Assembly: GCA_964438735.1 (NCBI GenBank)
Contig: CAYTLW010000138.1
Coordinates: 1-19,127, forward strand
Direction of reading: 5' to 3'
DNA length: 19,127 bases
Origin: CAYTLW01 sp964438735
Lineage (GTDB): Bacteria; Myxococcota_A; UBA9042
This document shows, piece by piece, positions 6,522-17,400 of the stretch. The translations under genes were made by a program, and so were the position numbers. Position 1 is the stretch's first letter, and the number at the start of each line of letters is the position of its first letter. Under the pieces are notes generated by a model. The model made no database searches. It had not been told where the DNA came from and was given only the letters and a program-made list of their open reading frames with translations.

Positions 6522-7331
6522 TTATGTGCGGCGCATGATTTTGGTCGCGACCAGTTGGTGCCTTTCGTTGAAGAGGGACTTGAACGCGAGCAATGTCACC
6601 AGGATACAACCCAGCCCCGTGGTCGCCGCGAGCATGAACATGACCACAATCTGGTAGTTGACGGCCTGCAGGGGGTCAGCGCCGGCCAGGATCTGGCCGG
6701 TCATCATGCCTGGCAGTGAGACCAGGCCGACCACCGTCATCGTGTTCAATATCGGGACCATACCGCGTCGGATGGCCTCTCTCACCATCGGGCGGGCGGC
6801 TTCCCAGCGGCTCGCGCCCAGGCAGAGGCGGAGCTCGACTTCGGCCCGGCGCTCGACCAGAGACTCGAGCAGGGCGTCCAGGCAGATGGACAGGCCGGTC
6901 AAGGTGTTGCCCAGGCACATGCCCATCAAGGGGATGACGTATTGGGGTTCGTACCAGGGCTCGACGCCCACAATCGCGCCGGTCACGGTGAAGGTGGTCA
7001 GCGTCGCCGAGGCGAAGAGGGTCAGCCATGCGTGTCCCAAAACCCCACGATACCACCGAGATGGCCGCATCACTGCGGCGCGACCGGCGGCGACGATCAT
7101 CAGGGCCAGCCAGAGCATCACCAGCGGCGCCGAGTCCAGACCGAAGATCCACTGCAGGGTGTAGCCGATGAGCACCAGCTGCACGACGGTGCGCACGGTG
7201 GCGATGATCAGGCGCCGGCCCAGGCCCAGGCGCATGGCCACGCTGACCAGTCCCGCCACCAGAACGAGCCCACCGGCGATGACCAGATCAACGGCGCCCA
7301 GGGGCAGCGCTCCGGCTTCAGCTGCCGGCAT
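6522..7331 (-). CDS. fetB: FetB/UPF0014-family ABC transporter permease
   Basis: 269 residues with several hydrophobic segments, an inner-membrane permease of the YbbM/FetB type. Family motifs are clear: GMCLGNTLTGLSICLD, ELRLCLGASRWEA, VPILNTMTVVGLVSLPGMMT, then GQILAGADPLQAVNYQ. The E. coli FetAB system exports iron and protects against oxidative stress; the substrate here is inferred from family. ATG 7331 has GGAGG six bases upstream. It overlaps the end of fetA by 14 bp, so the two are translationally coupled and form the usual ATPase-permease pair. The C-terminus ends in a basic KIMRRT tail. Confidence 0.9.
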   Translation of the reverse strand: MPAAEAGALPLGAVDLVIAGGLVLVAGLVSVAMRLGLGRRLIIATVRTVVQLVLIGYTLQWIFGLDSAPLVMLWLALMIVAAGRAAVMRPSRWYRGVLGHAWLTLFASATLTTFTVTGAIVGVEPWYEPQYVIPLMGMCLGNTLTGLSICLDALLESLVERRAEVELRLCLGASRWEAARPMVREAIRRGMVPILNTMTVVGLVSLPGMMTGQILAGADPLQAVNYQIVVMFMLAATTGLGCILVTLLAFKSLFNERHQLVATKIMRRT

Positions 7332-8022
7332 GAATGGCCTCCTGCGCGGCATTATCTGGCGTTGGCACGGCGCCGATGTCGGGTGCCCATGCATCGGTGC
7401 AAAAACCATCGAGCCAGGCGGCGTCGTGGGAGACCACCAGGCAGGCGAGTCCGTCTTCTTCGCAACGCTCGACAATCAGGGCATCGAGGGCCTGTGCGGC
7501 GGCCGGATCGAGGGCCGATGTGGGCTCGTCCAGCAGCATCACCGGCGGCGCCAGGCTGAGCGCGCGAACCAGGGCCACGCGCTGCTGTTCGCCCACCGAA
7601 AGATCACGCGCGGGTTTGCCACCGATCTCGTCGAGCGGCAGGCCCAGGCGCGCCAGCCAGTCGCGACATCGCTGTTCGGGCCAGGGCCCGCTGGCGGTGG
7701 CGAATTCGAAGGGCGCCTGCAGGTTGCTGACCACGTCCTCGTCGGTCATCACCGGCCGTTGTTGCAACAACACCACCTGCCGCCGCCAGCGTGGCCAGCC
7801 GACGTGCTCCGGGGTCTGTTCGTTCAGCAATACCCGGCCGCCGCCGCCATCGATGAGGCCGGCGATGATGCGCAGCATGGTGGTCTTGCCGGTGCCGGAT
7901 GGGCCTCGAATGGCCAGGCGAGAACCGGGGCGGAGGTCGAAGGAGACGCCGCTGAGCAGGGTCTTCCCCGCTGCCACGACCGCCAGGTCTCGCACTCGTA
8001 AACGCACGTCCGCCGCCGCCAT
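7318..8022 (-). CDS. fetA: FetA-like ABC transporter ATP-binding protein
   Basis: 234 residues with all ABC ATPase motifs: Walker A GPSGTGKT (40-47), Q-loop at Q88, signature LSVGEQQR (141-148), Walker B VMLLDE (161-166) followed by the D-loop SALD, and switch histidine H199. It energises the FetB permease encoded by the next, overlapping gene. ATG 8022 is chosen because a GGGGG tract precedes it; an in-frame ATG at 8073 has no ribosome-binding site. It is divergent from the metalloprotease gene at 8197, so 8023-8196 must hold both promoters, but no clear elements were recognised there. Confidence 0.9.
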   Translation of the reverse strand: MAAADVRLRVRDLAVVAAGKTLLSGVSFDLRPGSRLAIRGPSGTGKTTMLRIIAGLIDGGGGRVLLNEQTPEHVGWPRWRRQVVLLQQRPVMTDEDVVSNLQAPFEFATASGPWPEQRCRDWLARLGLPLDEIGGKPARDLSVGEQQRVALVRALSLAPPVMLLDEPTSALDPAAAQALDALIVERCEEDGLACLVVSHDAAWLDGFCTDAWAPDIGAVPTPDNAAQEAIHAGS

Positions 8023-8196
8023 GGCGCCCCCTTTCCAGGGGGCAGTCTGCCGCCCACGAGCGACCTCGTCCATTGCCCGTGTGGGTGGGATCCCCTACCC
8101 TTCCCGCGCCCTCGGGGCGCCCGGTTCGGGGCGCGCTCCGGTCAGGCACGCACCGGCCGAGACAACGTCCTGCCCCGAACCCGTTGGAGCTCGCGC

Positions 8197-10746
8197 ATGA
8201 CGCTGCCGCTGTCACGCCCCGCGACACGCCTTCTGCCGCCGACGCTGGTCCTGGCGCTCCTGCTGCCGGCCACCGCCCTGCCCTACGCCGTCAGCTTGAC
8301 CGGCCAGAGCACCGGCGAGGTGGTGCGCTGGTTCAAGACGGATGTGCACTACTACCTGCACTCCTCCTGTTCGACGGACCTGCCCAATGGCGGCTGCCTG
8401 GCCGAGTGCCAGGCGAGCTTCAACACCTGGCTGGGCAAGCCGTGCAGCACGTTGAAGATGAGCTACGCCGGCCAGACGACCAACAAGAAGCTCGTCGCGG
8501 TGGGTTACAACGCCAACGGCAAGAACGAGGTCGCCTGGATCGAGAACAGCATCTGGCAGTACGGCAAGTATGTGCTGGGCGTGACCTCGCCCTACTTCTT
8601 CACCACCGGGCCGCAGAAGGGGCATATCACCGAGGCGGACATCGCCATGAACGGCTACCTGCAGTCGTGGTCCATGAGCGGCAAGTCCTACAGCACCGAC
8701 GTACGCAACGTGCTGGTGCACGAGATCGGCCACTTCTTCGGCCTGCAGCACAACCTCTACCCGAGCGTCGCCAACCCCGAGACGATGGCTCCCACCGCCG
8801 ACCCCTTCATGAAGTCGCAGACGCCCGAAGCCGACGACATCGCCGGCCTCTGCTACCTCTATCCGTCCGCCGGCAAGACCACCTGCAGCAGCAACGATGA
8901 CTGCCCCTACGTGGTCGTGGACACCAACCAGGGCGAAAAATACGGCGGCGTGATCCCCTGCAAGGGCGGCACGTGCGGCGGCCAGACCACACAGGTGCCA
9001 CCGGGCGCGAAGAAGCTCGGCGACACCTGCGCCAGCAGCAACGACTGCAAGTCGCCCCTGTACTGCCAGCCCATGAGCGGCAGCCAGGCCGTGTGCAGCC
9101 AGGACTGCAGCCCGTCGGCCAAGAACTGCCCCAGCGGGTTCAGCTGCGTGCCCTTCCAGAACAACGCCAACAAGGGCGCCTGCATCAAGGGCAGCGGCCC
9201 GTCGCCTTCGAAGGGATTGGGCGAGTCCTGCAAGAACAGCAACGAGTGCAAAAGCCAGCTCTGCGTCAACGAGGGCAATGGGCAGTTCTGCCGCCAGCCC
9301 TGCGTCAACGACAGCCAGTGCCCGGTCGGCCAGAAGTGCTCGCTCTTCGCCGGCAAGAATTATGGCGCCTGCTTCCCCGACCAGGGCGGCGGCCAGCCAC
9401 CGGCGCTCAAGGATACCGGCGAGACCTGCCAGTCATCGACCGAGTGCAAATCCGACCTCTGCGTTGGCAGCGGCTCGGCCGGCAAGTGCGTGCAAACCTG
9501 CAGCTCCGCCAAGCCCTGCCCGAGCGGATTCGCCTGCGTCAAGATCAGCGGCGGCGGCGGCGGCTGCTTCAAAGCGGGCAACAAAAAGCTGGGCGACGCC
9601 TGCAAGGACTCGCTGGAGTGCGCCGGCGGCATGTGCGCGGCCAGCGGTGGCAAGTACATCTGCAGTCAGCCGTGCAGCAACCAGAACAAGTGCCCGAGCG
9701 GCTATACCTGCTACCCGCTCTCGGGCGGCGGCGGCGGCTGCTTCAAAGCGCCCTCCAAGAAGGCCGACGGCCAGGCCTGCGAATTCAGCTCGGAGTGCCA
9801 GAGCGGCATGTGTGTGGGCAACAGCGGCGCGGCGAAATGCGTGCAGCCCTGCAGCCCGAGCAACGATCAATGCCAGCCCGGCCACATCTGCGTGCCGCTC
9901 AGCGGCGGCGGCGGCGCCTGCATCAAGTTGGGCGACAAGAAGATGGGCCAGACCTGCAGCAAGCCGTCCGATTGTAGCACCGGGGACTGCATCGGCCTGG
10001 GCAGCGCCGGCTTCGTCTGCACCCAGGCGTGCAAGGCGACGGCCGAGTGCGACTGCGGCTTCGAGTGCGTCAGCTTCCAGGGCGGCTCGAAATACTGCGT
10101 CAAGGGCAAGAAGGTCGCTTGCGTGGCCAACAACGCCGCCTGCAGCAACGACACGCAGTGCGTCAGCGGCGTCTGCGTCGCCGGCAAATGTGCAGCCACC
10201 TGCAGCATCTACACCGGGGCCAACACCTGCACCGCGGGTCAAGGCTGCATGCGGCTGAGCCCCGGCAAGCCGGAAGGCGCCTGCACGCCAAAGGGCGCCG
10301 GCGGGTTCGGCGGCGCGTGCAGCGCCGATGGCAAGTGCATCAACCTCTTCTGCCACAAGGGCGTGTGCGGCCAGCCATGCAGCCCCTTCCTGCCCAACAG
10401 CTGCAAGCTGGGCCTTGTCTGCCTGCCCGCGACCGGAGATGTGGGCCATTGTGGCGCCGCGCCCGTGCAGCCCTCCGACAAGGATGCAGGCGGCGCACAG
10501 CCGGGCGGGGACGCGTCGACCGGAACGCTGGATGCTGGCGTGGTCGACGCGGGCAGCGTGGCGGTGGACGGCAACGGCGCTGGCGGCGTGGATGCGGGCG
10601 GCGTCACCACGCCTCCGACGTCCCCCGGTGGCGGCGGCGGCGGACCCTTCGACTGCAGCAGCCATCCCGGGGGCTCGACTCCGTGGCAGGCCTGGCCGCT
10701 CTTGCTGGCCCTGGTTGTGCTCATCCGCCGCCGGAGTATTGCGTGA
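8197..10746 (+). CDS. Secreted matrixin-like zinc metalloprotease with cysteine repeats and MYXO-CTERM-like tail
   Basis: 849 residues. A signal peptide (1 to about 27) precedes a metzincin-type protease domain (about 30-225): the zinc site HEIGHFFGLQH has H175, E176, H179 and H185, with a Met-turn ETMAP (M197). Residues 274-752 hold eight cysteine repeats of about 58-65 residues, each starting like LGxxCxxxxEC and containing CPSGxxC and GGGxxC; these resemble the Dickkopf-like cysteine modules of myxobacterial surface proteins and differ from the CDDG units elsewhere in the window. A Pro/Gly/Asp linker leads to a Gly run, C820, a hydrophobic segment (about 833-843) and RRR (844-846), the layout of MYXO-CTERM sorting tails cleaved by a rhombosortase-like protease. 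Start supported by GGAG at 8186-8189. Its stop overlaps the next gene by four bases. Substrate unknown. Confidence 0.88.
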   Translation: MTLPLSRPATRLLPPTLVLALLLPATALPYAVSLTGQSTGEVVRWFKTDVHYYLHSSCSTDLPNGGCLAECQASFNTWLGKPCSTLKMSYAGQTTNKKLVAVGYNANGKNEVAWIENSIWQYGKYVLGVTSPYFFTTGPQKGHITEADIAMNGYLQSWSMSGKSYSTDVRNVLVHEIGHFFGLQHNLYPSVANPETMAPTADPFMKSQTPEADDIAGLCYLYPSAGKTTCSSNDDCPYVVVDTNQGEKYGGVIPCKGGTCGGQTTQVPPGAKKLGDTCASSNDCKSPLYCQPMSGSQAVCSQDCSPSAKNCPSGFSCVPFQNNANKGACIKGSGPSPSKGLGESCKNSNECKSQLCVNEGNGQFCRQPCVNDSQCPVGQKCSLFAGKNYGACFPDQGGGQPPALKDTGETCQSSTECKSDLCVGSGSAGKCVQTCSSAKPCPSGFACVKISGGGGGCFKAGNKKLGDACKDSLECAGGMCAASGGKYICSQPCSNQNKCPSGYTCYPLSGGGGGCFKAPSKKADGQACEFSSECQSGMCVGNSGAAKCVQPCSPSNDQCQPGHICVPLSGGGGACIKLGDKKMGQTCSKPSDCSTGDCIGLGSAGFVCTQACKATAECDCGFECVSFQGGSKYCVKGKKVACVANNAACSNDTQCVSGVCVAGKCAATCSIYTGANTCTAGQGCMRLSPGKPEGACTPKGAGGFGGACSADGKCINLFCHKGVCGQPCSPFLPNSCKLGLVCLPATGDVGHCGAAPVQPSDKDAGGAQPGGDASTGTLDAGVVDAGSVAVDGNGAGGVDAGGVTTPPTSPGGGGGGPFDCSSHPGGSTPWQAWPLLLALVVLIRRRSIA
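9016..10452 (+). repeat. Eight-unit cysteine-repeat array of the metalloprotease
   Basis: Units begin at LGDTC, LGESC, TGETC, LGDAC, ADGQAC, MGQTC, NNAAC and FGGAC. The first six carry about eight or more cysteines each; the last two are shorter and more diverged. Several adjacent units share GGGGGCFK. The array probably displays or positions the protease, by analogy with other multi-module secreted myxobacterial enzymes. Confidence 0.8.
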
Positions 10747-11279
10747 TCTGGCTGCCGCGCGGGCACACTGGCGCCGCGATCTGCGCACCCTTGGCTGCGC
10801 TGCTCATGGCCGGATGCGCAGGCGATAACACGACCGTCATCGGCACGCCGCTGACAGATGGCGGCTCGGCAGCCCTGGATGGCGCCAAGACGGACACGGG
10901 CAAGGCGGACGTCGCCGGCAAGAAGGACACCGGGGTCAAACCGGACATCCCATTCTCCGGCTGCAAAAAGCCCGGCGATTGCCCGCTCTCCGGCCCCTGC
11001 AAAGAGGGGGTCTGCAAGAGCAACGGCGTCTGTGGCGAGAAGAACATCGCCGACGGCACCGCCTGCGACGATGGCGACCCCTGCAATCTGGACGACATCT
11101 GCGCCAAAGGCCTCTGCGACGGCAATGGCGTCCTGGATTGCGATGACGGCAAGCCTTGCACCACGGACACCTGCACCATGTTCGTCGGTTGCGCCCACGA
11201 GGCCGCCGCCGATGGCAGCAAATGCACCGCCAAGGCGGGACCCGGCACCTGCGCCAAGGGCATCTGCCAGCCGAACTGA
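10743..11279 (+). CDS. Small lipoprotein with one CDDGxxCT cysteine module
   Basis: 178 residues from GTG 10743, which overlaps the stop of the protease gene (GTGA), a typical translational-coupling arrangement. A short signal peptide ends in LMAGC with C25 as the lipid-attachment residue. A Thr/Asp/Lys-rich linker follows to about 70, then an N-terminal cysteine block (74-107), one complete two-part module (C108-150 region: CDDGDPCNLDDIC and CDDGKPCTTDTC) and the C-terminal cap starting at C161 (C-x8-C-x3-GIC). It is the minimal form of the protein type encoded at 2090 and 11453. Coupling suggests it works with the protease, as an anchor, inhibitor, prodomain-like partner or substrate; which one cannot be told. 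Confidence 0.8.
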   Translation: MIWLPRGHTGAAICAPLAALLMAGCAGDNTTVIGTPLTDGGSAALDGAKTDTGKADVAGKKDTGVKPDIPFSGCKKPGDCPLSGPCKEGVCKSNGVCGEKNIADGTACDDGDPCNLDDICAKGLCDGNGVLDCDDGKPCTTDTCTMFVGCAHEAAADGSKCTAKAGPGTCAKGICQPN

Positions 11280-11295
11280 GTCGAAACGTTCGTAC

Positions 11296-11335
11296 CTCGC
11301 GCGAGCAGACACCCGCATGCACGGGCGCGGTGTCT
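11296..11335. repeat. Palindromes after the small lipoprotein gene
   Basis: CTCGCGCGAG (11296-11305) is a perfect palindrome. AGACACC (11307-11313) pairs with GGTGTCT (11329-11335) around a GC-rich loop. They lie 17 bases after the stop of the operon and could stall or end transcription, but there is no T-tract. Confidence 0.35.
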
Positions 11336-11452
11336 CGATCGCGGCGCTTGCACACATGCCTGCATTGATCTGCGCGCGCGGGCGGGCCTACCCTTGATGG
11401 ACCCGCGCCCGCCGCCGGCGCCCGACCTTGCCAGGCGGACAGAGAGGATGTG

Positions 11453-14400
11453 ATGACTGCTCTTCGACACGCGATTGGCAACAGCGGCAGCGCCGTATGG
11501 CTTCCTATCTGTCTGCTGGCGTTTGCCGGCCTGGGCTGTTCGCCGGACAAGGCCGTATCCGGTCCTTCCCAGGGCACGGTAGGCAGCGATGGCGGCGGTG
11601 CGGACGGCACCATCGTCGGCGATGGCTCAACCAAGATCGATTCGACGACGTTGGACTCCAGCACCGTGCCCGATGCCGGCCCGGTGGACACGGCGATCAA
11701 GCCGATCGACGTGGTCGACCCCGAGGACCAGTTTGTCGAGGACCAGTTTGTCGAGGACCAGTTCGTCGAAGACCAGTTCGTTGAAGATCAGTTCGTTGAA
11801 GATCAGTTCGTCGAGGATATCGACGACAAAGACGAGGGCGCCCCGCCCGACGTCGTCAATGACGCCGACGAGTCCGACATCGACCCCGGCGACGTCATCG
11901 AACCCGATCCGGACGCCGATCCGGACGCGACCCCCACCTGCATCGACCTGGACGGGGACGGCTATGGCATCGGCTGCCCCAAGGGCCCGGATTGTGATGA
12001 CGGCGACCCCGCGGTGTTCGAGAACTGCGCCAACTGCCCCGCGTCGCCCAAGGCGGGCTGCCCCTGCACCGGCAGCGCGGTGGTGCAATGCTACACCGGC
12101 GACCCCCTGTTGCAGGGCACCGGCATCTGCACCGGGGGCACGCAATCGTGCGTCAACGGCGTCTGGACGGACTGCCAGGGCGAGGTGCTGCCCGGCACCG
12201 AGAGCTGCAACGACAAGGATGACGACTGCGACGGCAAGACCGACGAAGATCTCTGCGTCGGCCCCGGCCCCTGCGAGCTGGACAAGTGCGCCGCGGGCGG
12301 CGGCTGCCAGACCACGCCCGATGGCGACGCCTGCGACGACGGCAACCCCTGCACCGACAACGACAACTGCACCGGCGGCAAGTGCGCTGGCGTCGGCCTG
12401 ACCTGCGACGACAACAACCCCTGCACCGACGACAGCTGCGCCGTGGGCAAGGGCTGCAGCTATGTGCCCAACAGCGCCGCCTGCGACGACGGCAACGCCT
12501 GCACCAAGTCCGACACCTGCAAGGCTGGCGTCTGCCAGGCCGGCCTGCTCATCGACTGCGACGACTCGAGCAACTGCACCACCGACAGCTGCGACCCGGC
12601 CAAGGGCTGCGTACACGCCAACAACGCCTTGATGTGCGATGACGGCGACGCCTGCACGCCCAACGACAACTGCAAAGATGGCAAATGCGTCGGCAGCGGC
12701 GGCAAAAGCTGCTCAGACGGCAACCCCTGCACCGACGACTCCTGCGACAGCGACGCCGGCTGCACCAACAAGCCCAACACGGCCAAGTGCGACGATGGCA
12801 GCGCCTGCACGCTGGACGACGTGTGCAAAGACGGCATCTGCCAGGCAGGCAAGCCCGCGCCCTGCGACGACGGCAACCCGTGCACGACCGAACAATGCGA
12901 TCCCGATGGCGGCTGCAAGCCGGTCAACAACACCCTGCCCTGCAACGACAACAACGCCTGCACCCTGGGCGAGGCCTGCAAGGATGGCGCCTGTGCCGGC
13001 GGCAAGACCCAGTCCTGCGACGACGGCAACTCCTGCACCGACGACAAGTGCGAGGCCAAGACCGGTTGCGTCAACGGCAACAACAGCGCCGCCTGCGACG
13101 ACGGCAACCTGTGCACCGAAGCCGACGCTTGCGCCGACGGCGCCTGCAAAGCCGGCACGGCGACCGACTGCGACGATACCAACCCCTGCACCACCGACTC
13201 CTGCGATCCGCTGCTCGGCTGCAAGCACACGCCCAACACGCTGCTCTGCGATGATGGCAGCCTGTGCACCACCGGCGACGTCTGCAAAGACGGCAAGTGC
13301 GCCTCAGGTGCGGCGCTGAAGTGCGACGACAACAACCCCTGCACCGCCGATGGCTGCGACGCCAAGACCGGCTGCAGCCACACCGCCTCCACGGCGCCCT
13401 GCGACGATGGCGACGCCTGTACCAAGGGCGACGCCTGCGCCGACAAGGCGTGTAAGTCGGGTGCGCCGATCCCGTGCGACGACAACAACCCCTGCACCAC
13501 CGACACCTGCGACAAGGCCAAGGGTTGCATCGCGGCGCCCAACACCGCGCCCTGCGACGACGGCAACGCCTGCACCGGCAAGGACGCCTGCGCTGACGGC
13601 AAGTGCGTCGGCGGAGCGGCACCCGATTGCGACGACAAAAACCCGTGCACCACCGACGGCTGCGACGCCAAGTCCGGCTGCCAGCACAGCAACAACACCC
13701 AGCCCTGCAACGACGGCAACTCCTGCAACCAGGGCGATGTCTGCAAGGACGGCAAGTGCGCCGGCACCGGCGGCAAGAACTGCGACGACGGCAACGCCTG
13801 CACCACCGACAGCTGCGACCTGGTCAAGGGCTGCAGCAACAAGAACAACACCGCCGCCTGCGATGACGGCGACGCCTGTACCGACGGCGACAAATGTGGC
13901 GGCGGCAAGTGCGCGCCGGGTGCCAAGAAGGCCTGCGATGACGGCAACGCCTGCACGATCGACAGCTGCGATGCCAGCTCCGGCTGCGTGAACGCGAACT
14001 CGACCGCGCCATGCAGCGACGGCGACCTGTGCACCGACAACGACGCCTGCGCCGGCGGCAAGTGCGCGCCCGGCAAGAAGAAGGACTGCAACGACAACAA
14101 CCCGTGCACGACCGACAGCTGCGACAAGACCAAGGGCTGCGCCAACGTCAACAACACCAATCCCTGTGACGATGGCAGCGCCTGCACGCTGAAGGACAGC
14201 TGCAAAGATGGCAGCTGCCAGCCCGGCACACCGGCGCCCTGCGACGATGGCAACCCCTGCACGACCGAGGTCTGCGACCCCAACGGCGGCTGCAAGTCGG
14301 TCAACAACAAGCTCGGCTGCAACGACGGCAACGCCTGCACCGTGGGCGAGGCATGCGCAGACGGCAAGTGTGTCGGCGGCCAGGTCCAGACCTGCGATGA

Positions 14401-17400
14401 TGGCAACGATTGCACCGACGACGCCTGCGATCCCAAGGCCGGCTGCAGCAATACCAACACCACCAAACCCTGCGACGACGCCAACGCCTGCACCACCGGC
14501 GAGGTCTGCGCAGCGGGCAAATGCGGCTCGGGCAAGCTCAAGGTCTGTAACGACGGCAACCCGTGCACCACCGACAGCTGCGACCCGGCCAAGGGTTGCA
14601 CCGCCGCCAACAACACCCTGCCCTGCGAGGACGGCACCAAGTGCACCGAGAAAGACGTCTGCGCCGGCGGCGTCTGCGTGCCGGGCAAGCCGCCCGTCTG
14701 CCCCGACGACAACAACCCGTGCACGGTCGACTATTGCTACCCGCCAAAGGGCTGCGTACACAGCGCCCACAAGAAGCCCTGCAACGATGGCGACGCCTGC
14801 ACGGTCGGCGACAAGTGCGGCGGTGGCGTGTGCAAGCCGGGCGCCGCCAAGGTCTGCAATGACAACAACATCTGCACCTCGGACAGCTGCGACGCCAAGA
14901 AGGGCTGCGTCTTCGCACCGAACGACGCGCCCTGCGACGACGGCAGCGTATGCACCGAGAAAGACGCCTGCGCCGCCGGCAAGTGCGCCTCGGGCAAACC
15001 CAAGAACTGCGACGATGGCAACTCGTGCACCGACGACAAATGCGACGCCAAGACCGGCTGCGCGCACGCCAACAATACCGGCCCCTGCAGCGACGGCAGT
15101 CAATGCAGCTCGGGCGACAAATGCAGCGCCGGCAAGTGCGTCGCCGGCCCGCCGCTGAAGTGCGACGACGGCAACCCCTGCACCGCCGACGCCTGCGACG
15201 CCGCCAAGGGCTGCACCTTCACGCCGGGCACCATGCCCTGCGACGACGGCAACGCCTGCACCAAGGGCGACACCTGCAAGGGCGGCGCTTGCCAGCCCGG
15301 GGCCGGCCCGGACTGCGACGACAAGAACCCCTGCACCACGGACTCCTGCAGCCCGAAGACCGGCTGCACCTCGACGCCGAACAGCGCGCCCTGCGACGAC
15401 GGCAGCGCCTGCACCGATGGCGACAAGTGCGACCAGGGCAAATGCCTGCCCGGCGCGGCCAAGAAGTGCGACGACGGCAACCCATGCACCGACGACGGCT
15501 GCCAGGCCAAGTCCGGCTGCACCAACGTCAACAACACCAAGCCCTGCACCGATGGCAACGCCTGCACCGATGGCGACGCCTGCGTCAACGGCAAGTGCCT
15601 GGCCGGCAAGCAGAAGGATTGCGACGACAAGAACGTCTGCACCGTGGACTCCTGCAAGCCCGCCAGCGGCTGCGCCCACAGCAACTCGACCCAGCCCTGC
15701 GATGACGGCAACGCCTGCACCCAGGGCAACGTCTGCAGCGGCGGCAAGTGCAGCGCCGGCACGCCGCTGAAGTGCGACGACGCCAACCCGTGCACCGACG
15801 ACAGCTGCGAGAAGAAGTCCGGCTGCAAGAACACGCCCAACAGCGACCCCTGCGACGACAACAACGCCTGCACCAGCAAGGATGTCTGCGCAGGTGGCGT
15901 CTGCGTGCCCGGCACCCCGCCCAAGTGCGATGATGGCAACATCTGCACCGACGAGAACTGCGACCCGAAGGCCGGCTGCAAGAGCACGCCGAACACCGCG
16001 CCCTGCGACGACGGCACCGTCTGCACCAAGGGCGACGTCTGCGCCGCCGGCAAGTGCGTGCCCGGCAAGCCGGTGGTCTGCAACGACGACAACGTCTGCA
16101 CCACCGACGCCTGCGACAAGGTCAAGGGCTGCACCTTCACCGCCCACACCAAGCCCTGCGATGACGGCAACGCCTGCACCGTGGGCGACGCCTGCGCGGC
16201 CAGCAAATGCGTGCCCGGCAAGAAGAAGGACTGCAACGACAACAACCCGTGCACCACCGACGCCTGCGATCCGAAGACGGGCTGCACCCACGCCAACAAC
16301 ACCATGCCCTGCAACGACGGCAGTGTGTGCACCGAGAAGGATGTCTGCGCCGGAGGCAAGTGCGTGCCAGGCACCGCCAAGGTGTGCAACGACAACAACC
16401 CCTGCACCACCGACTCCTGCGACAAGGTCAAGGGCTGCAACTTCAGCCCCCACACCAAGCCGTGCGATGACAACAACGCCTGCACCGTGAGCGACACCTG
16501 CGGCGGCGGCGTCTGCAAGCCGGGTGCGGCCAAGAACTGTGACGACAAGAACGTCTGCACGGCCGACAGCTGCGCGCCCAAGACCGGCTGCGTGAACAAC
16601 GCCATCACCGCGCCCTGCGACGACGGCAACAAGTGCACCCTCAACGACACCTGCAAGGCCGGCAAGTGCGCCGGCGGTGGACCGCTGAGTTGCAACGACG
16701 GCAACCCGTGCACCAACGACAGCTGCGACCCCAAGAGCGGCTGCAAGACGACCAACAACACCGCCAAGTGCGACGATGGCAACGCCTGTACGGGCAGCGA
16801 CACCTGCAAGGGCGGCTTCTGCCTCGGCGGCAGCATCGTCGACTGCAACGACAACAACCCGTGCACCGCCGACGCCTGCAACAGCAAGACCGGCTGCGTC
16901 AACGCCAACGTCTCGCTGCCCTGCGATGACAACAACGCCTGCACCGCCGGCGACCTGTGCAAGAACGGCAAATGCGCCGCCGGCCAGGTGGTGGTCTGCA
17001 ACGATGGCAACGCGTGCACGGACGACAGCTGCGACCCGAAGAGCGGCTGCAAGTACACCAACAGCACCAAACCCTGCGAGGATGGCAACGCCTGCACGTC
17101 ACCCGACGTCTGCAAGGGCGGCGCCTGCATCTCGGGCACGGCCAAGAACTGCAACGACAACAACCCCTGCACCGCCGACAAGTGCGACATCAAGCAGGGC
17201 TGCGTCTACGTCAACCTCAACGTGCCCTGCAGCGATGGCAACGTGTGCACCGTCTCGGACAGCTGCGCCAACGGCAAGTGCGTCTCGGGCGGACCGCTCA
17301 ACTGCAACGACGCCAACCCCTGCGTCACCACGAGCTGCAACCCGAAGTCAGGCTGCACCTCGACCAACAACACCAAGCCCTGCGACGACGGCAGCAAGTG

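Noticed and set aside
9278..10258. Alternative plus-strand frame of 326 codons inside the metalloprotease gene
   Set aside because: Ser/Ala/Arg-rich shadow of the high-GC cysteine repeats, without start signal or domain.
12460..17193. Very long open frames on the minus strand across the repeat array (754, 1,049 and 697 codons)
   Set aside because: They are antisense mirrors of the 153-bp repeats. Their translations are low-complexity repeats without signal, cap or ribosome-binding site, while the plus frame has signal peptide, regular cysteines and a terminal domain.
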